A program made the translations under genes and the position numbers. This document shows positions 10,977 to 22,315 of a stretch of 64,000 bases of DNA, piece by piece (the stretch's first letter is position 1; the number at the start of each line of letters is the position of its first letter). The notes under the pieces are model-generated. The model did not search any database. It was not told where the DNA came from and saw only the letters and a list, made by a program, of their open reading frames with translations. Location: the NCBI GenBank assembly GCA_024500155.1, contig CM044859.1, positions 42,826,003 to 42,890,002 on the forward strand. Direction: 5' to 3'. The DNA is from Chenopodium formosanum. Lineage: Eukaryota; Streptophyta; Magnoliopsida; Caryophyllales; Amaranthaceae.

Positions 10977-12205
10977 TATCGTATCTAAAACTCCGTTTTC
11001 ATTCATCAAGATTCATCAAGAAACATCAACCATTCATTCAATTCTTGTAATTCATTCTGTTCATCTTCAATCAAATCAAATCATTCATTCATTCATTCAT
11101 CAATTTTCAATAACATTAATTCTTTAGCATTCTTTCTTCCTTTCTTGCTTTTTAACACAAAATTCCGCATTCATTAGATCTTGATACACCTAGCCATATT
11201 CGAAGTTGCCTTTGCCCTAGACGTGAAAGGTTTTAATTTCTGAGGGTTTGGTCCCAAATCTCTCTTTCAATTATTTAATTTAATTGTTTTGATTATTATT
11301 TTCCTTGAAGTTACTAACGTGTGTATTATGTTATTAGAAAGAGGTACGAGGCATCCAAGTAAGTACTTTAATTGATTTATTGATATTATGATGTAGAAAT
11401 CATGTTTACATTGTTATTATGATATTCCTAGTATCATGTTTAGGGTTAATTTTAATATTAAATATGATTGTTACGATGCTTCCTATGTTCTTCCTAATAT
11501 TTATTCATGTTAGTATCATGTTAGGGCTAAAGATTTGATTTTTATTGTTTAGTGACATGCTAGGGTTTGTTATTAATCTTGTTAGTATCATGCCTAGGAT
11601 CTTGCTATGGTTTAACATGATTATGATTGATATTATTATTATTAATGATGTTGATTATTTATTATGTTGCTTGATATGTATTATATTTTATTATTTATTG
11701 CTTGATCACCTTTATTGTATGTTTAAACGGAATTGGTATTTGCAATCACGCTTAATAAGATATTGATAATCTTGTTAGGTTAATTGTGATTATAATTCAA
11801 GTGATCGCCAATAATAGTATATTTGTGCATTAATATTCAACCAACATAGATTAAACAGGTTTAGGGTTAATCCTATTGATTGTATGTTAGTCAGAAAGCG
11901 CACATGAATACGAGCAGAATAAAGTAGAGGCCTATTATTAGGGCAGGTTCAATCTCTTTTAGGTTGGATTTGTACCTTCATCCCCGAACCCTTATTTGGT
12001 TCATGACTTTATGGAGTTGACGATCTCTTGGATCGTTAAGGGGTGTAACCTTCACCTCGTGATGGTTTACAAGTTCCTTAAAAATTTGTTGGCGACTCTT
12101 TTGCTCTATCTTCTTCCCTTTTGGACGCCACCGTACTTTAGTGTATGATCACAGTGGGGTTCAAGCTAGTGGGATTTTAAAGGCTTGAAACTATTCCCTA
12201 CAGTT

Positions 12206-12229
12206 TTTGGTGACTCCACTGGGGAGGAT
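12206..12229 (+). other. Primer-binding-like site
   Basis: TTGGTGACTCCACTGGGGAG lies four bases after the LTR end and matches the site of the outer copy (5,168-5,190). The primer tRNA was not identified. Confidence 0.6.
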
Positions 12230-13981
12230 TTCTATTTTAATTCCTGAATTTGTTTCGGCAATGATTTAGAATGAGTGGATGAGACTCGAAAAGTTCTAAG
12301 TATTTCATGTGCGTAATTTTGATTAACAATATTGTCATATGCATAAAAAGGTTCGCATTGGAAAGACCATCCGTAATGAGTCAAAAACATAGGATTTTAC
12401 ACGTAGGAAATTTGAGAAATGTCTTTCACAACTAGGACTGAAATAACACCGCGCGAAACTAGAAGATTTTATCGTGCACAGAAAGTTGTTGAGGCATGTG
12501 GGAAGTAGCGTCAGGGGCCAGAGCTTGGCACCAAACTTTTAGCCGTAGCGATAGACGCCAGTATTGGCGCCAGGCGCTACAGTTAAAAGTTGGCGCCAGT
12601 CTCTGTTTGTTGGCGCCAATTTCCCCCAATACCGAGCCAGAAATATGCGTTCTAATTTCGACTGGTTTTTCGTATTGTTTGCTCGATCCTACTTCCTGAT
12701 TGAATTTTTCTCACTTTTCTGAAACCCATATGTGTTCTACATATGGACATAACCCTCAGGGAATTCATGCTCTATCTACCCGATTGAACGCTCCTAGCAA
12801 CAAAGGGTACATCTGAGATGTTGAATTCACCAAACCATGGAAGTGAGTTTTTTCTAAAACTCGCGGTGTCCCATCCACACGCGCTAAGCCTTCACGGTTA
12901 GGCTTCTGTGCGGTGCATCCGGACAATTAACCATAGACCCTCTATTGACTAAACCATATCCCGAACTTTAGAGAACTAGAGCCATGGTTAGGTTGCGAAC
13001 TCATTGCATCATATTGTGCCTACTTGACTAATTGTGCATTATTTGTTGTGCATATATATTCTATGTTCCTCTTAACCGTTTGTTGATTTGTGTTGAGACT
13101 AAAATTAATGACTTGAAGAACTTTGCCTATTTAATTAATTAATTAATTAATTTGAGTCAATAAAGTCTTTTTGTTTTCAATCGGAATTGACCTAGTACGA
13201 CTTTAGGCATACCCCAGTTGACTAATAATACCAAAAACAGTCCCAGACTGAAGCTCCAATATTGGCGCCAAAGTCTGAGCTGTAACGCCACATTATAGTG
13301 TGTAGCGCCAGAAATTTACTAAATTGTCTGGCGCCAACTACCATATTGTGACGCCAGTCCTGTCGCTTGGCCGACAGTTCGGATTATTGGTCGGGTCATC
13401 ACCTAAGGTCTAATTAACCAGTTTGCTAATTAATTCGGTTAATTTTCGCTGTCAATAACACCTTGTCAAGTCATTAATCGAGTCTTGGTCACATAGTCTA
13501 GCCACATGGTCATGACACGAGTCTTAACATGTCACCTACACTCACTAGTCTTAGCACACACTTTGAGTACACATCACCATGACCATATCTTAGGTTCATG
13601 CATGAGTCGGTCTCTTTTCGTCATTTGAGTTGGGGGGTACATTCTACTCCTAATCCTTCATATCCCTCCATCACTTTTCTTCACATTCTATTCCAATTTT
13701 TCTTCACTTCTTCCATCCATGTGTGTTGAATCGAGTTTGAGTCATATGATTGACAAACAAAAAATAAGGGTAATGATGAAACAACACAAGACAAGAGGCG
13801 AGCTTCAACGACAAGATTTCATGACCTCTTTTTCTATTTCTTTTTCATTTTTTCCTTTCCTCAATAAGTCTAGCATAAGCACCTTTTATTTTCTTTTAGA
13901 TTAATTTTGTAGTCTTTTTTCCTTTTCTTTTAAAAATGAGCATTTATTTCCTTGCATATGATCATTTCATTACATTGCATT

Positions 13982-14025
<44 letters not shown>
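13982..14025. repeat. A-tract of about 45 bp
   Basis: An uninterrupted run of A inside the element. In the outer copy the equivalent site (near 1,362-1,370) has only a short run, so this is a local slippage expansion rather than a retroposon tail. Confidence 0.8.
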
Positions 14026-14027
<2 letters not shown>

Positions 14028-14121
14028 ATGTCGAGCTAAGCACAAGGTATACCAATGATTTGAGGCACCCCTTGTAGCCACATCATATCTCCTTTCACCT
14101 TTCAAATAAACAATCCTTTCT

Positions 14122-14809
14122 TCATAAACCACTTTGAGCCTCGTCTAACGATAGACCTTTATTTTTTTTCAACCTACATTTACCTAACCTTGGGATGGGA
14201 TGGTGTGCAACTTTTGCAATTCTAAAAAAAAGCTTGACTGATTTTAAAAGATCAAAATAAAAATAAAAGAAAAAAATAAATAAAAGTGTACAAAAGGGTA
14301 AGTGTTCCAATGTTTTTGATATGAAAATATCTTCAATAGGAACACGTCTCAGATTGCGTCTCTTATCGAGTGCTCGGTACCGTGCCTGAGAAACATGAAT
14401 GCCAAGTGAGTGATAGACCGCATGATCGGGATTGCTCACACTAATAAAAATAAAATAAATGCTAAAGCAAAAGATAAAAGAGAGCTAAAAAAGAGTAGAA
14501 ACTCAAGCATAAAAATATAAAGATTCAAAAGCGAGGTTGCACACCTTGGGGGCTTATCTAGGGTCTTGAGCCTTTATCCCCTTCTTCTTCAGCCTTTAGC
14601 CTAACCACGTTACAACCCTTAAAAGACCTTTTTGAGGTATACACACACTTGTGCGAGGTTTGGCTAGAGCTACGTTCGGCCTTATTCCTAACGGATACGT
14701 AGGCAACCTCACATCGAGGTGCGGCCGTAATAAACATGCATTCATATTCACATTCACACACTAGCACCATGATCATATCAAGGGATCTCCAATGCTCATC
14801 CCTTTTCAT
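14122..14809 (-). other. Antisense ORF blocks, second copy
   Basis: Minus-strand frames (14,809-14,558 and 14,439-14,122) encode the same peptides as 588-1,129, for example EVAYVSVRN and ARYRALDKRRNLR, with conservative-looking changes such as K/Q and E/D. Both copies keep the frames open although the gag region is lost here. Role unknown. Confidence 0.4.
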
Positions 14810-15944
14810 TTAGAGCTAGACTTGGGGGCTTGATCCCTACATCATTATCTTACCTAGACTAAGAGTCACCGCCATTTGATTCTTTTCAATAATATATTTT
14901 TCCACACACTTAGCTCTTGCGGCCTAACTTTAGTGTCACTATCACACATCACGCGTACATGGCCAAATATATTTCCCTTAGGAACCCTTTGTCACGAAAT
15001 CTTAACATAACGATGAAGCATGCCTTGTCACATCACTCATCACTCATAATTGTCATTACATAGAAGTATGAAGTGCTTAGCCTCCGTGCCTAAGTTACCC
15101 AAATACTTTTATCATTGAGTTAACAGTTGAGATAGCCTAGAATGGATTAATCCTTGAACCTTGAGAGATAGTATCAAACAACATTTGACTAAGCTCGTTC
15201 AACATGCATCTTCAAACTTTTGATTTTCTTTTTCACGTCTTTCTTTTTCGGGAGAAAGTCGGTACCCTCCACAAAATTGACGGAAAATTTTTGCTTTTTT
15301 GCATTTTTCGAGTTGCACGATCACATTACAATGCACACACGAGTCATGTACACATTGAGTCATGTCGTGCCATACCACTTTGATTTGAGTCTAACACATG
15401 TGTCATTACACTTCGAGTTGAGTCAACCTCGAGTCGAGTCAACCTCGAGTCAATCACAGTGAATCAAGTTTATACCTTGAGTCGTGTCAAGTCGATGAGT
15501 CAAGCAACATTAAGCCTTAGGTCAACCCTAAGATAATTAAAAAGATTGGCAAAGTTCTATAGTCAAAAAAATAAATAAAGGTGCAGCAGAACAGGGAATA
15601 CCCTACTCCAGCGCCTGGTGCCAGAGATATTTCAGCAGCGACAGAGCTCGAAGCCTCTCAAAAAGGTGATTTCGATTTCGTACAACAATTTCGGGTTCCT
15701 TGGTACGCCAGTTAGCCCCTATAAGCAATTTGACATGATTAAGTAGTCAGTTGCAATAAGTGATCGACCTGATGAAAGATCGTCTCACTTAGCTTAAAGC
15801 GCCTAATCACGGAGACACCGACATACTGGTTTTAGCGAAAGCAAAGTTCAGGCGAGCTTTAGAGATCGACAAACGCTGGTCTTCGGAAATTTTTCTTCAG
15901 AACATTATCGCAACAAACATTCAAGCACCAAAGCTCTATTGTTC

Positions 15945-16380
15945 AGAGACGCGTGAACATTTCCATCAGAAGCTCTTTTGCTCCAGAGACGCGTGGGCAT
16001 ATCATCAAAGCTCTTTTGTTCAGAGACGCGTGAACATTTCCATCAGAAGCTCTTTTGCTCCAGAGACGCGTGGGCATATCATCAAAGCTCTTTTGTTTAG
16101 AGACGCGTGGACATTTCATCAAAGCTCTTTTGTCTAGAGACGCGTGGGCATATCATCAAAGCTCTTTTGTTCAGAGACGCGTGGACATTTCATTCAAGCT
16201 CTTTTGTCCAGAGACACGTGGGCATATCATCAAAGCTCTTTTGTTCAGAGACGCGTGGACATTTCCTATTTTCAAGCTATTTTGTTCAAAGACGCGTGAA
16301 CATTTCCTATTTTCAAGCTCTTTGTTCAGAGATGCGTGAACATATCAAAAAAGAAGTTCTTTGTTCGGAGACGAGTGAAC
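15945..16380 (+). repeat. Minisatellite with MluI (ACGCGT) motif
   Basis: About 12 units of roughly 35-43 bp, each built on AGAGACGCGTG(A/G)(A/G)CAT...TCAAAGCTCTTTTG. Nine units keep ACGCGT intact and the last ones are degenerate. Alternating unit types suggest growth by dimers. It sits a few hundred bases before the polypurine tract and 3' LTR. Confidence 0.85.
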
Positions 16381-16644
16381 ATCAAAACAGCAAGATGGCG
16401 TTCTCTAGCTTGTAGGAGGTCATCAAAACAAAATACAGCAACAAATCGGTTACTTTTAGAGACGTGTGCTCGACGGTGCAAGATACGCGTTTCTTAACTC
16501 TTTTATCTGTTTAACTAACGCTAGTTTTGCAGGTATCGGCGTTACAAGAGTGAATTAGGATTGCAGAACGTTCTAAATCATTCTCCGTCCCTATCGATAC
16601 TTTGACTTTCGTTTTCGAAACTTGCGTTTCTCCAAACTCAGTCA

Positions 16645-16657
16645 AAGTGGGGGCTTC
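16645..16657 (+). other. Polypurine tract
   Basis: AAAGTGGGGGCTTC immediately precedes the 3' LTR start TGTAGACACC, the usual plus-strand primer position. Confidence 0.75.
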
Positions 16658-18572
16658 TGTAGACACCAATTTGTGTCTCCCCAAAACCAAACCCGGTGAT
16701 GAGTGCCTTTCACGTCGAATCATAATCGAATGAAACGAAGTGCGAAAAGTTCTAATTCTTTTCTTTTCTCCCTGTTTTTGAAAACTTTATTTTAAGAAAA
16801 CAGTCAATCCAGTTTGGTTGGTCCATGATACGGGTCCAATAGTGGTGTAGTTGGATGGGGCTTGCAAAGACCTTTCCAACAATACATTATAAGCCCAATT
16901 CCGATGAATATTGAGGAAGTTATGGCCAATTTACTAAACTGGGTCCGGTTTGAGCTTTAATTACGGCCTAATGATCTAGGGGAGGGCCTAATATAATTTA
17001 TCATTAGGAATGGTTTTAGTCTTCTAGAACATTCTAGAAGGTTTTTAATCATTCCTAATTCAATTAGGACTCTTCAGAGTTTTAATCAAGATCAAATAGC
17101 ATTTTCGATTGATATTATATTATTTTATCTTCCAGTACGGGAAATTTATCAGATTTTCGAAAACGCATTAAAAATCAGTTTGGCGTCCAACCCCAGGCCT
17201 TGGCGCCTGGAACCAGGATTGGCACCAAGCGCTAGCCATTGGCGCCTGGCACTAGCCACTGGTGTTGGCGCCAACTAGCCAGGGCTGGCGCCAATGTGTT
17301 TTTACGATCTTCAGACTCTGTTTTGTTAAATTATCTTTTTTGGATGATTTTCTCTATAAATATCATATCTAAAACTCCGTTTTCATTCATCAAGAAACAT
17401 CAACCATTCATTCAATTCTTTTAATTCATTCTCTTCATCTTCAATCAAATCAAATCATTCATTCATTCATCAATTTTCAATAACATTAATTCTTTAGCAT
17501 TCTTTCTTCTTTTCTTTCTTTTTAACACAAAATTCCGCATTCATTAGATCTTGATACACCTAGCCATATTCGAAGTTGCCTTCGCCCTAGACGTGAAAGG
17601 TTTTAATTTCTGAGGGTTTGGTCCCAAATCTCTCTTTCAATTATTTAATTTAATTGTTTTGATTATTATTTTCCTTGAAGTTACTAACGTGTGTATTTTG
17701 TTATTAGAAAGAGGTACGAGGAATCCAAGTAAGTACTTTAATTGATTTATTGATATTATGATGTAGAAATCATGTTTACATTGTTATTATGATATTCCTA
17801 GTATCATGTTTAGGGTTAATTTTAATATTAAATATGATTGTTACGATGCTTCCTATGTTCTTCCTAATATTTATTCATGTTAGTATCATGTTAGGGCTAA
17901 AGATTTGATTTTTATTGTTTAGTGACATGCTAGGGTTTGTTATTAATCTTGTTAGTATCATGCCTAGGATCTTGCTATGCTTTAACATGATTATGATTGA
18001 TATTATTATTATAAATGATGTTGATTATTTATTATGTTGCTTGATATGTATTATATTTTATTATTTATTGCTTGATCACCTTTATTGTATGTTTAAACGG
18101 AATTGGTATTTGCAATCACGCTTAATAAGATATTGATAATCTTGTTAGGTTAATTGTGATTATAATTCAAGTGATCGCCAATAATAGTATATTTGTGCAT
18201 TAATATTCAACCAACATAGATTAAACAGGTTTAGGGTTAATCCTATTGATTGTATGTTAGTCAGAAAGCGCACATGAATACAAGCAAAATAAAGCAGAGG
18301 CCTATTATTAGGGCAGGTTCAATCTCTTTTAGGTTGGATTTGTACCTTCATCCCCGAACCCTTATTTGGTTCATGACCTTATGGAGTTGACGATCTCTTG
18401 TATCGTTAAGGGGTGTAACCTTCACCTCGTGATGGTTTACAAGTTCCTTAAAAACTTGTTGGCGACTCTTTTGCTCTATCTTCTTCCCTTTTGGACGCCA
18501 CCGTACTTTAGTGTATGATCACAGTGGGGTTCAAGCTAGTGGGATTTTAAAGGCTTGAAACTATTCCCTACA
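16658..18572 (+). repeat. 3' LTR of gag-less element
   Basis: Collinear with 10,244-12,202. By eye the differences are scattered substitutions plus small indels, for example a shorter CATTCCTAAT...AATTAGG segment and one ATTCATCAAG unit fewer. The last base is followed by the ATTTC duplication. Confidence 0.92.
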
Positions 18573-18763
18573 ATTTCCCACCCTCATTTTTTGACATAAT
18601 GGTTCATCTGGTTCTTCATTTGGTGCGTGAGATTAAGTTGTGCAGTCCAGTGTTCATGAGGTGGTGCTACCCTTTTGAAAGACACATGGGTACATTACAA
18701 GATAAAGTACGGAACCGAGCTCACCCTGAAGGAAGTATAATGCAAGGGACAGTGGGTGAGGAG
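18573..18763 (+). pseudogene. TNP2-like transposase, middle fragment
   Basis: After the duplicated ATTTC the transposase frame continues with PPSFFDIMVHLVLHLVREI and FMRWCYPFERHMG, the DUF4218-type segment downstream of the TNP2 core. It ends at ...GTVGEE, where the next LTR element is inserted; the frame resumes at 31,118. Confidence 0.9.
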
Positions 18764-20032
18764 TGTTGGGGTTTGGTGAGTCCGACTCACCGCGGAAACA
18801 AACCCCGACCTGAGGAACCACTCGCAATAATTAAAATCATAAATCATAAATAAATAATCACAAAGAAAAGATAACGAATCTTACCCTCGAAGCGAGCTTC
18901 GCCCAAAAACCGGGGGTCTTACTTGAAAGCTACGAGCACGTCAAGCGCCGCGCCTCTGACGGTATCCACCCACAAAAGGCGAACACAACTTTAAGGTCCA
19001 CTACCTTGGGGTTAGCAAGGTTCGACCAAAACCCGAGTGTTACATGAGTTTAAGAGTTTTCCCAAAAATTATGGAATGCTCTTTTTAACTCCCACTCAAG
19101 CAAATAATTCTCAAGCCATGCCATGACTATTTATAAGGAAGTATGCCTTGTGATTTTCACTCATCTTTCAATGTGGGACTTTTCACTAAAAGATCCCACA
19201 TGGAAAGATTGGTGAATTCAACCCTTAGTTAAATAAACAAAGAAACAAGTAACAAGTGTCACATGGTTAGGTGTGGACCACTTTCTCACTTGGTCCCCAA
19301 GGCATTTCACATGCAATGTGAACTAACCATGTGTCACCCAACCTTGAGCCCCAAGTTGGATCCGGTTGGCCCATTTTATTTTGGCCCGTGTCCATGACCC
19401 ATCAACCCGGGTCCACGGCCATTGCCACATGTGTCGCCACCATGGCGCGCCGCCACCATGGTGCTGCCACGTGGCACGCTGCCAACGTGGCATGTTGTCA
19501 CGTGGCACGCTGCCACTTGGTGGCTGCCAATGTGGCGGCTGCCAACGTGGCTGCTGCCACGTTTGCTGCCACGTGTGCTGCCACATGGTGTTTTGCCATG
19601 TGTGCTGCCACGTGGCATGCTCCTATTGGGCATGCATTCCTAACCTTTCGCGTGGCTAGGATTTTACTTGTTACTTGATGCATTTTCCCGTCTCGCCAAA
19701 TCCTAAATTTTGGCTCGACATTTGAGATTCTCCGACGCTCGGTTTTGACGCTCCAAGCTCGAATTTCCGACGTCTAAGTGTTTAACACTCGGGCGATGAA
19801 TTAATTTCTTCCGAATTAATTCGTCGAGTTGGTTCGTATATTTTGCTTGGGTGTGACCCGAAGGGTTCAGTCAAGATTAAGCTATAATATTAATTATATT
19901 AATATTACTGATCGGAAGCGACCTCCACCCAGGCATTCCGATCACTTAACCTTACTGAATATATTAGCTTTCTAATAATTCTGAACCCGCTATCAGAATA
20001 ATACACTTGTTCGAAGGACACCATTCCTTTCA
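18764..20032 (-). repeat. 3' LTR of 12.3-kb element
   Basis: Near-identical by eye to 29,847-31,112. Contains the CCACGTGG array at 19,440-19,625. Confidence 0.92.
19440..19625. promoter_or_regulatory. CACGTG (G-box) array in LTR
   Basis: A degenerate short repeat based on GCTGCCACGTGGC. Four exact CACGTG cores (near 19,468, 19,499, 19,570 and 19,609) and several near-matches (CATGTG, CACTTGG) occur within ~150 bp; the other LTR keeps four too. CACGTG is the G-box bound by plant bZIP and bHLH factors. Whether it drives this LTR is not shown. Confidence 0.45.
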
Positions 20033-20046
20033 ATCTCCCACTTGTC
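20033..20046 (-). other. Polypurine tract of 12.3-kb element
   Basis: Plus strand ATCTCCCACTTGTC, i.e. GACAAGTGGGAGAT on the element's strand, next to the LTR start. Confidence 0.7.
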
Positions 20047-22303
20047 CTTCCGGACAAGTGTGCATTTAGTGTATAGCTCTTATCCTATGTCTCTTCATGT
20101 CTCTTCATGAACTACAGATTAAGATTACTAGTCATCTCTGTTACGTCCAGAAGTGTTTCTCGAAATCCGAGTTTGACTGTTAATAAGCAGATGATTTCTA
20201 AAATCCATCTGAGCACGGCCATGCATTTTTCACAGTCTCACTCTTCGAGAGGCCTTGTAAACAACAAGACATGTTCCCTATTGTTAGTAGGGGACATTTC
20301 CAGTCTTGTAATGTAGCTTCTCTTACTAAGAGGACTCACCCGCCCGATATCTGTCTTTATAATCCCCAGTTACGGCAGACGTTTGGCGGATACCAAAGCG
20401 AACCAGTACTCAAACAAGAGATCTCCCACTACTCATGGTCAAAGGAAAAAAGTTCCGATAGTAATAATGAGAAAATACTTATGACGATTTTTAAATCTCT
20501 TAAAGTATCCTCATAGGTCGATCCAGTATGGTTCTAAACCAATACCTGTGCAAATGATTTATATCCTCATAGCACAAGAAACGGTGCTATAAATCATACT
20601 ACACACTAATCTCTGATGGTCATCAATCGTCCACAAAATATGACCTTGATTAGGGATAATTTTCGATTAAAATATTCAATGTTCACTTAATAGGTGTTTC
20701 TTTATCCAAGCCATTGACTTGATACCCTATTTTGAATATTTATTAAAATTGAATGGACTCATTATTTAATTCTAAACCACAATTAAATAGTTTTGTGGAA
20801 TACTTAGAAATATTTTATTCCACTATGAAACTTCACAATGTTTCATCTTATGATAAATGGTTTTTCCCAAATGTTTTAAGAGTAGTACTCTTCATAAAAC
20901 ATTCATAAAAATCACACTCATATTTGATATGCTTGATTTCTTTCATGCAATTATGAATGTTGTCGTTCACTTATTGCATAGGTTTAGTTATAATTACTTT
21001 GCAAACCTTAGTATCTTCATTGTCCACCATTTCCATAATAAGATGATAAAATTTTGAGAGTGTTAATGGATTACATGTGATTCAGGATTTATTGTCCAAG
21101 CAATGGCTCCCACTCATTTTTGTGATTCGAGACCTTCTACTTGACAACCTACAATCATCAACGTTCAACAACGAACTTTTCCATTTAACATCTTTCCTTA
21201 TTATTGCCTTTAAGGCAACAATATTCTCAACATATATTTTAATAGACTCCCTGATGATGCCTTGCTTGGGTTTCACTCCATGCGACTCACAACGATTTGG
21301 GATACCCTAATCACTTGTGAGCATGGAAATTTTCCTTAAATTCCCGCACATTATACATGGATGCACATCCATGTTACCATTCTCAAGCCACGACACTTCT
21401 TGCCTCGTGCTTATAAATGGCTTCCTTGCTAAGGATCTAATCCTTGTTAAGGTTTGTGCTTGCAACATCAAAACTCAAATTATATTTGTTTCCATGCGTC
21501 AAGAACTCATCCAACTACTTATCTAAGTTCTTTGGATGTTCTTGACTATAATCTAATGATCTAATACTTAGATTAATGTCGATTGGTATTATATACATAC
21601 TTCACATGCTCTAAGCATTTAAGTCATCTGACGATTCCATATCATAGCTTTACATGATGGATTTAATTCTAGAATTATTCTCAATTTTATTCCATCCATG
21701 TAACATTTAGCTCATACAGTTACACTGAGTCTTGCCAAATTGTTCGCTATATAATGTGGTTGAAAGTCTCCTACTAGAGTCTTTCTCGTTTGACTTAGTA
21801 CTTAGCCTAGCTTATACATAGGTCAAACATTTACTTAGCTTCATACATATGGGTCGAAAGCCTTTCAAAGTCCTTCATGTTTAACATGGTAATTTCTTTT
21901 ACTCATTTAAACATTTAATTAAGTCTATACCATAGAACTTAATTCCCAATATGTACTAAGTATCGTCTTTAGCTCGGTCCATTGTCGAAAATACTTTCAA
22001 ATCTAAACATTTAGCATTTGATGGTTGTTTCACAATAGAGTTCGTAAACTTCTTGTTGGACCATTACTTTTGCTCCCACTAAACTTCTTGTTCATCAGAA
22101 TTTCTATGTTTCTCCATAAGTCAATCCTCTTATTAACTTTATGAGAAAATACGTTCCAATTCCTTCATGCAATGCTTCCTTTAATCCTATGAAGGATTCC
22201 ATGTGCTTGCTTTCAAATCTAGCATTATTTAGATTTTCAAAACCCTTAGACTATTCCATAGTCGCTTCCAAAATCCTATTTTGGGTAGGCGGTTTTTGTA
22301 TCT
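20047..22303 (-). other. Non-coding interior of 12.3-kb element, left part
   Basis: AT-rich, with no long frame on either strand and no recognisable integrase or reverse transcriptase motif. It may be a heavily decayed coding region or never coding; I cannot tell. Confidence 0.5.
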
Positions 22304-22315
22304 ATTTTGCCATAC

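Larger units (their letters stand above)
10244..12202 (+). repeat. 5' LTR of gag-less element
   Basis: TG...CA ends. It contains a GGCGCC motif cluster (10,805-10,912), a TATA box (CTATAAATA near 10,969), ATTC tetranucleotide repeats (~11,030-11,100) and long AT-rich downstream sequence. The cluster, TATA box and repeats follow the usual U3-to-R order. Confidence 0.92.
12203..16657 (+). other. Internal region of gag-less element
   Basis: No gag, protease, reverse transcriptase or integrase frame. It contains further ATTGGCGC/GGCGCCAAT motifs (near 12,553, 12,610 and 13,259), the A-tract at 13,981, the antisense ORF region, GAGTC-rich sequence at 15.3-15.5 kb and the 16-kb minisatellite. Confidence 0.75.
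10244..18572 (+). mobile_element. Gag-less gypsy-type LTR retrotransposon (level 3)
   Basis: Two LTRs (1,959 and 1,915 bp) start TGTAGACACC and end ATTCCCTACA, with a 5-bp TSD. The 5' LTR is followed by a primer-binding-like site, and a purine tract AAAGTGGGGGC precedes the 3' LTR, so the element is on the plus strand. The ~4.45-kb internal region is collinear with the outer element except that the whole gag segment is missing: near 13.75-13.80 kb it jumps from the pre-gag leader to sequence that lies after gag in the other copy. It holds an A-tract, the antisense ORF region and a MluI-motif array. It must move by proteins supplied in trans. LTR similarity is high by eye apart from a few indels, so insertion was recent relative to the outer element. 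Confidence 0.93.

Noticed and set aside
13982..14025. Poly(A) tail of a retroposon
   Set aside because: Sequence on both sides is collinear with the other copy of the same LTR element, so the run is an internal expansion.
16055..16415. Repeat protein encoded at 16.05-16.4 kb
   Set aside because: Two frames of the same minisatellite give Cys/Ser/Arg-rich peptides. Unit lengths are not a constant multiple of three and no start context is evident.
19323..19683. Overlapping ORFs with His/Trp/Ala-rich peptides in the LTR
   Set aside because: They come from the GCTGCCACGTGG repeat read in all frames, and the same pattern recurs at 30.4-30.76 kb in the other LTR.
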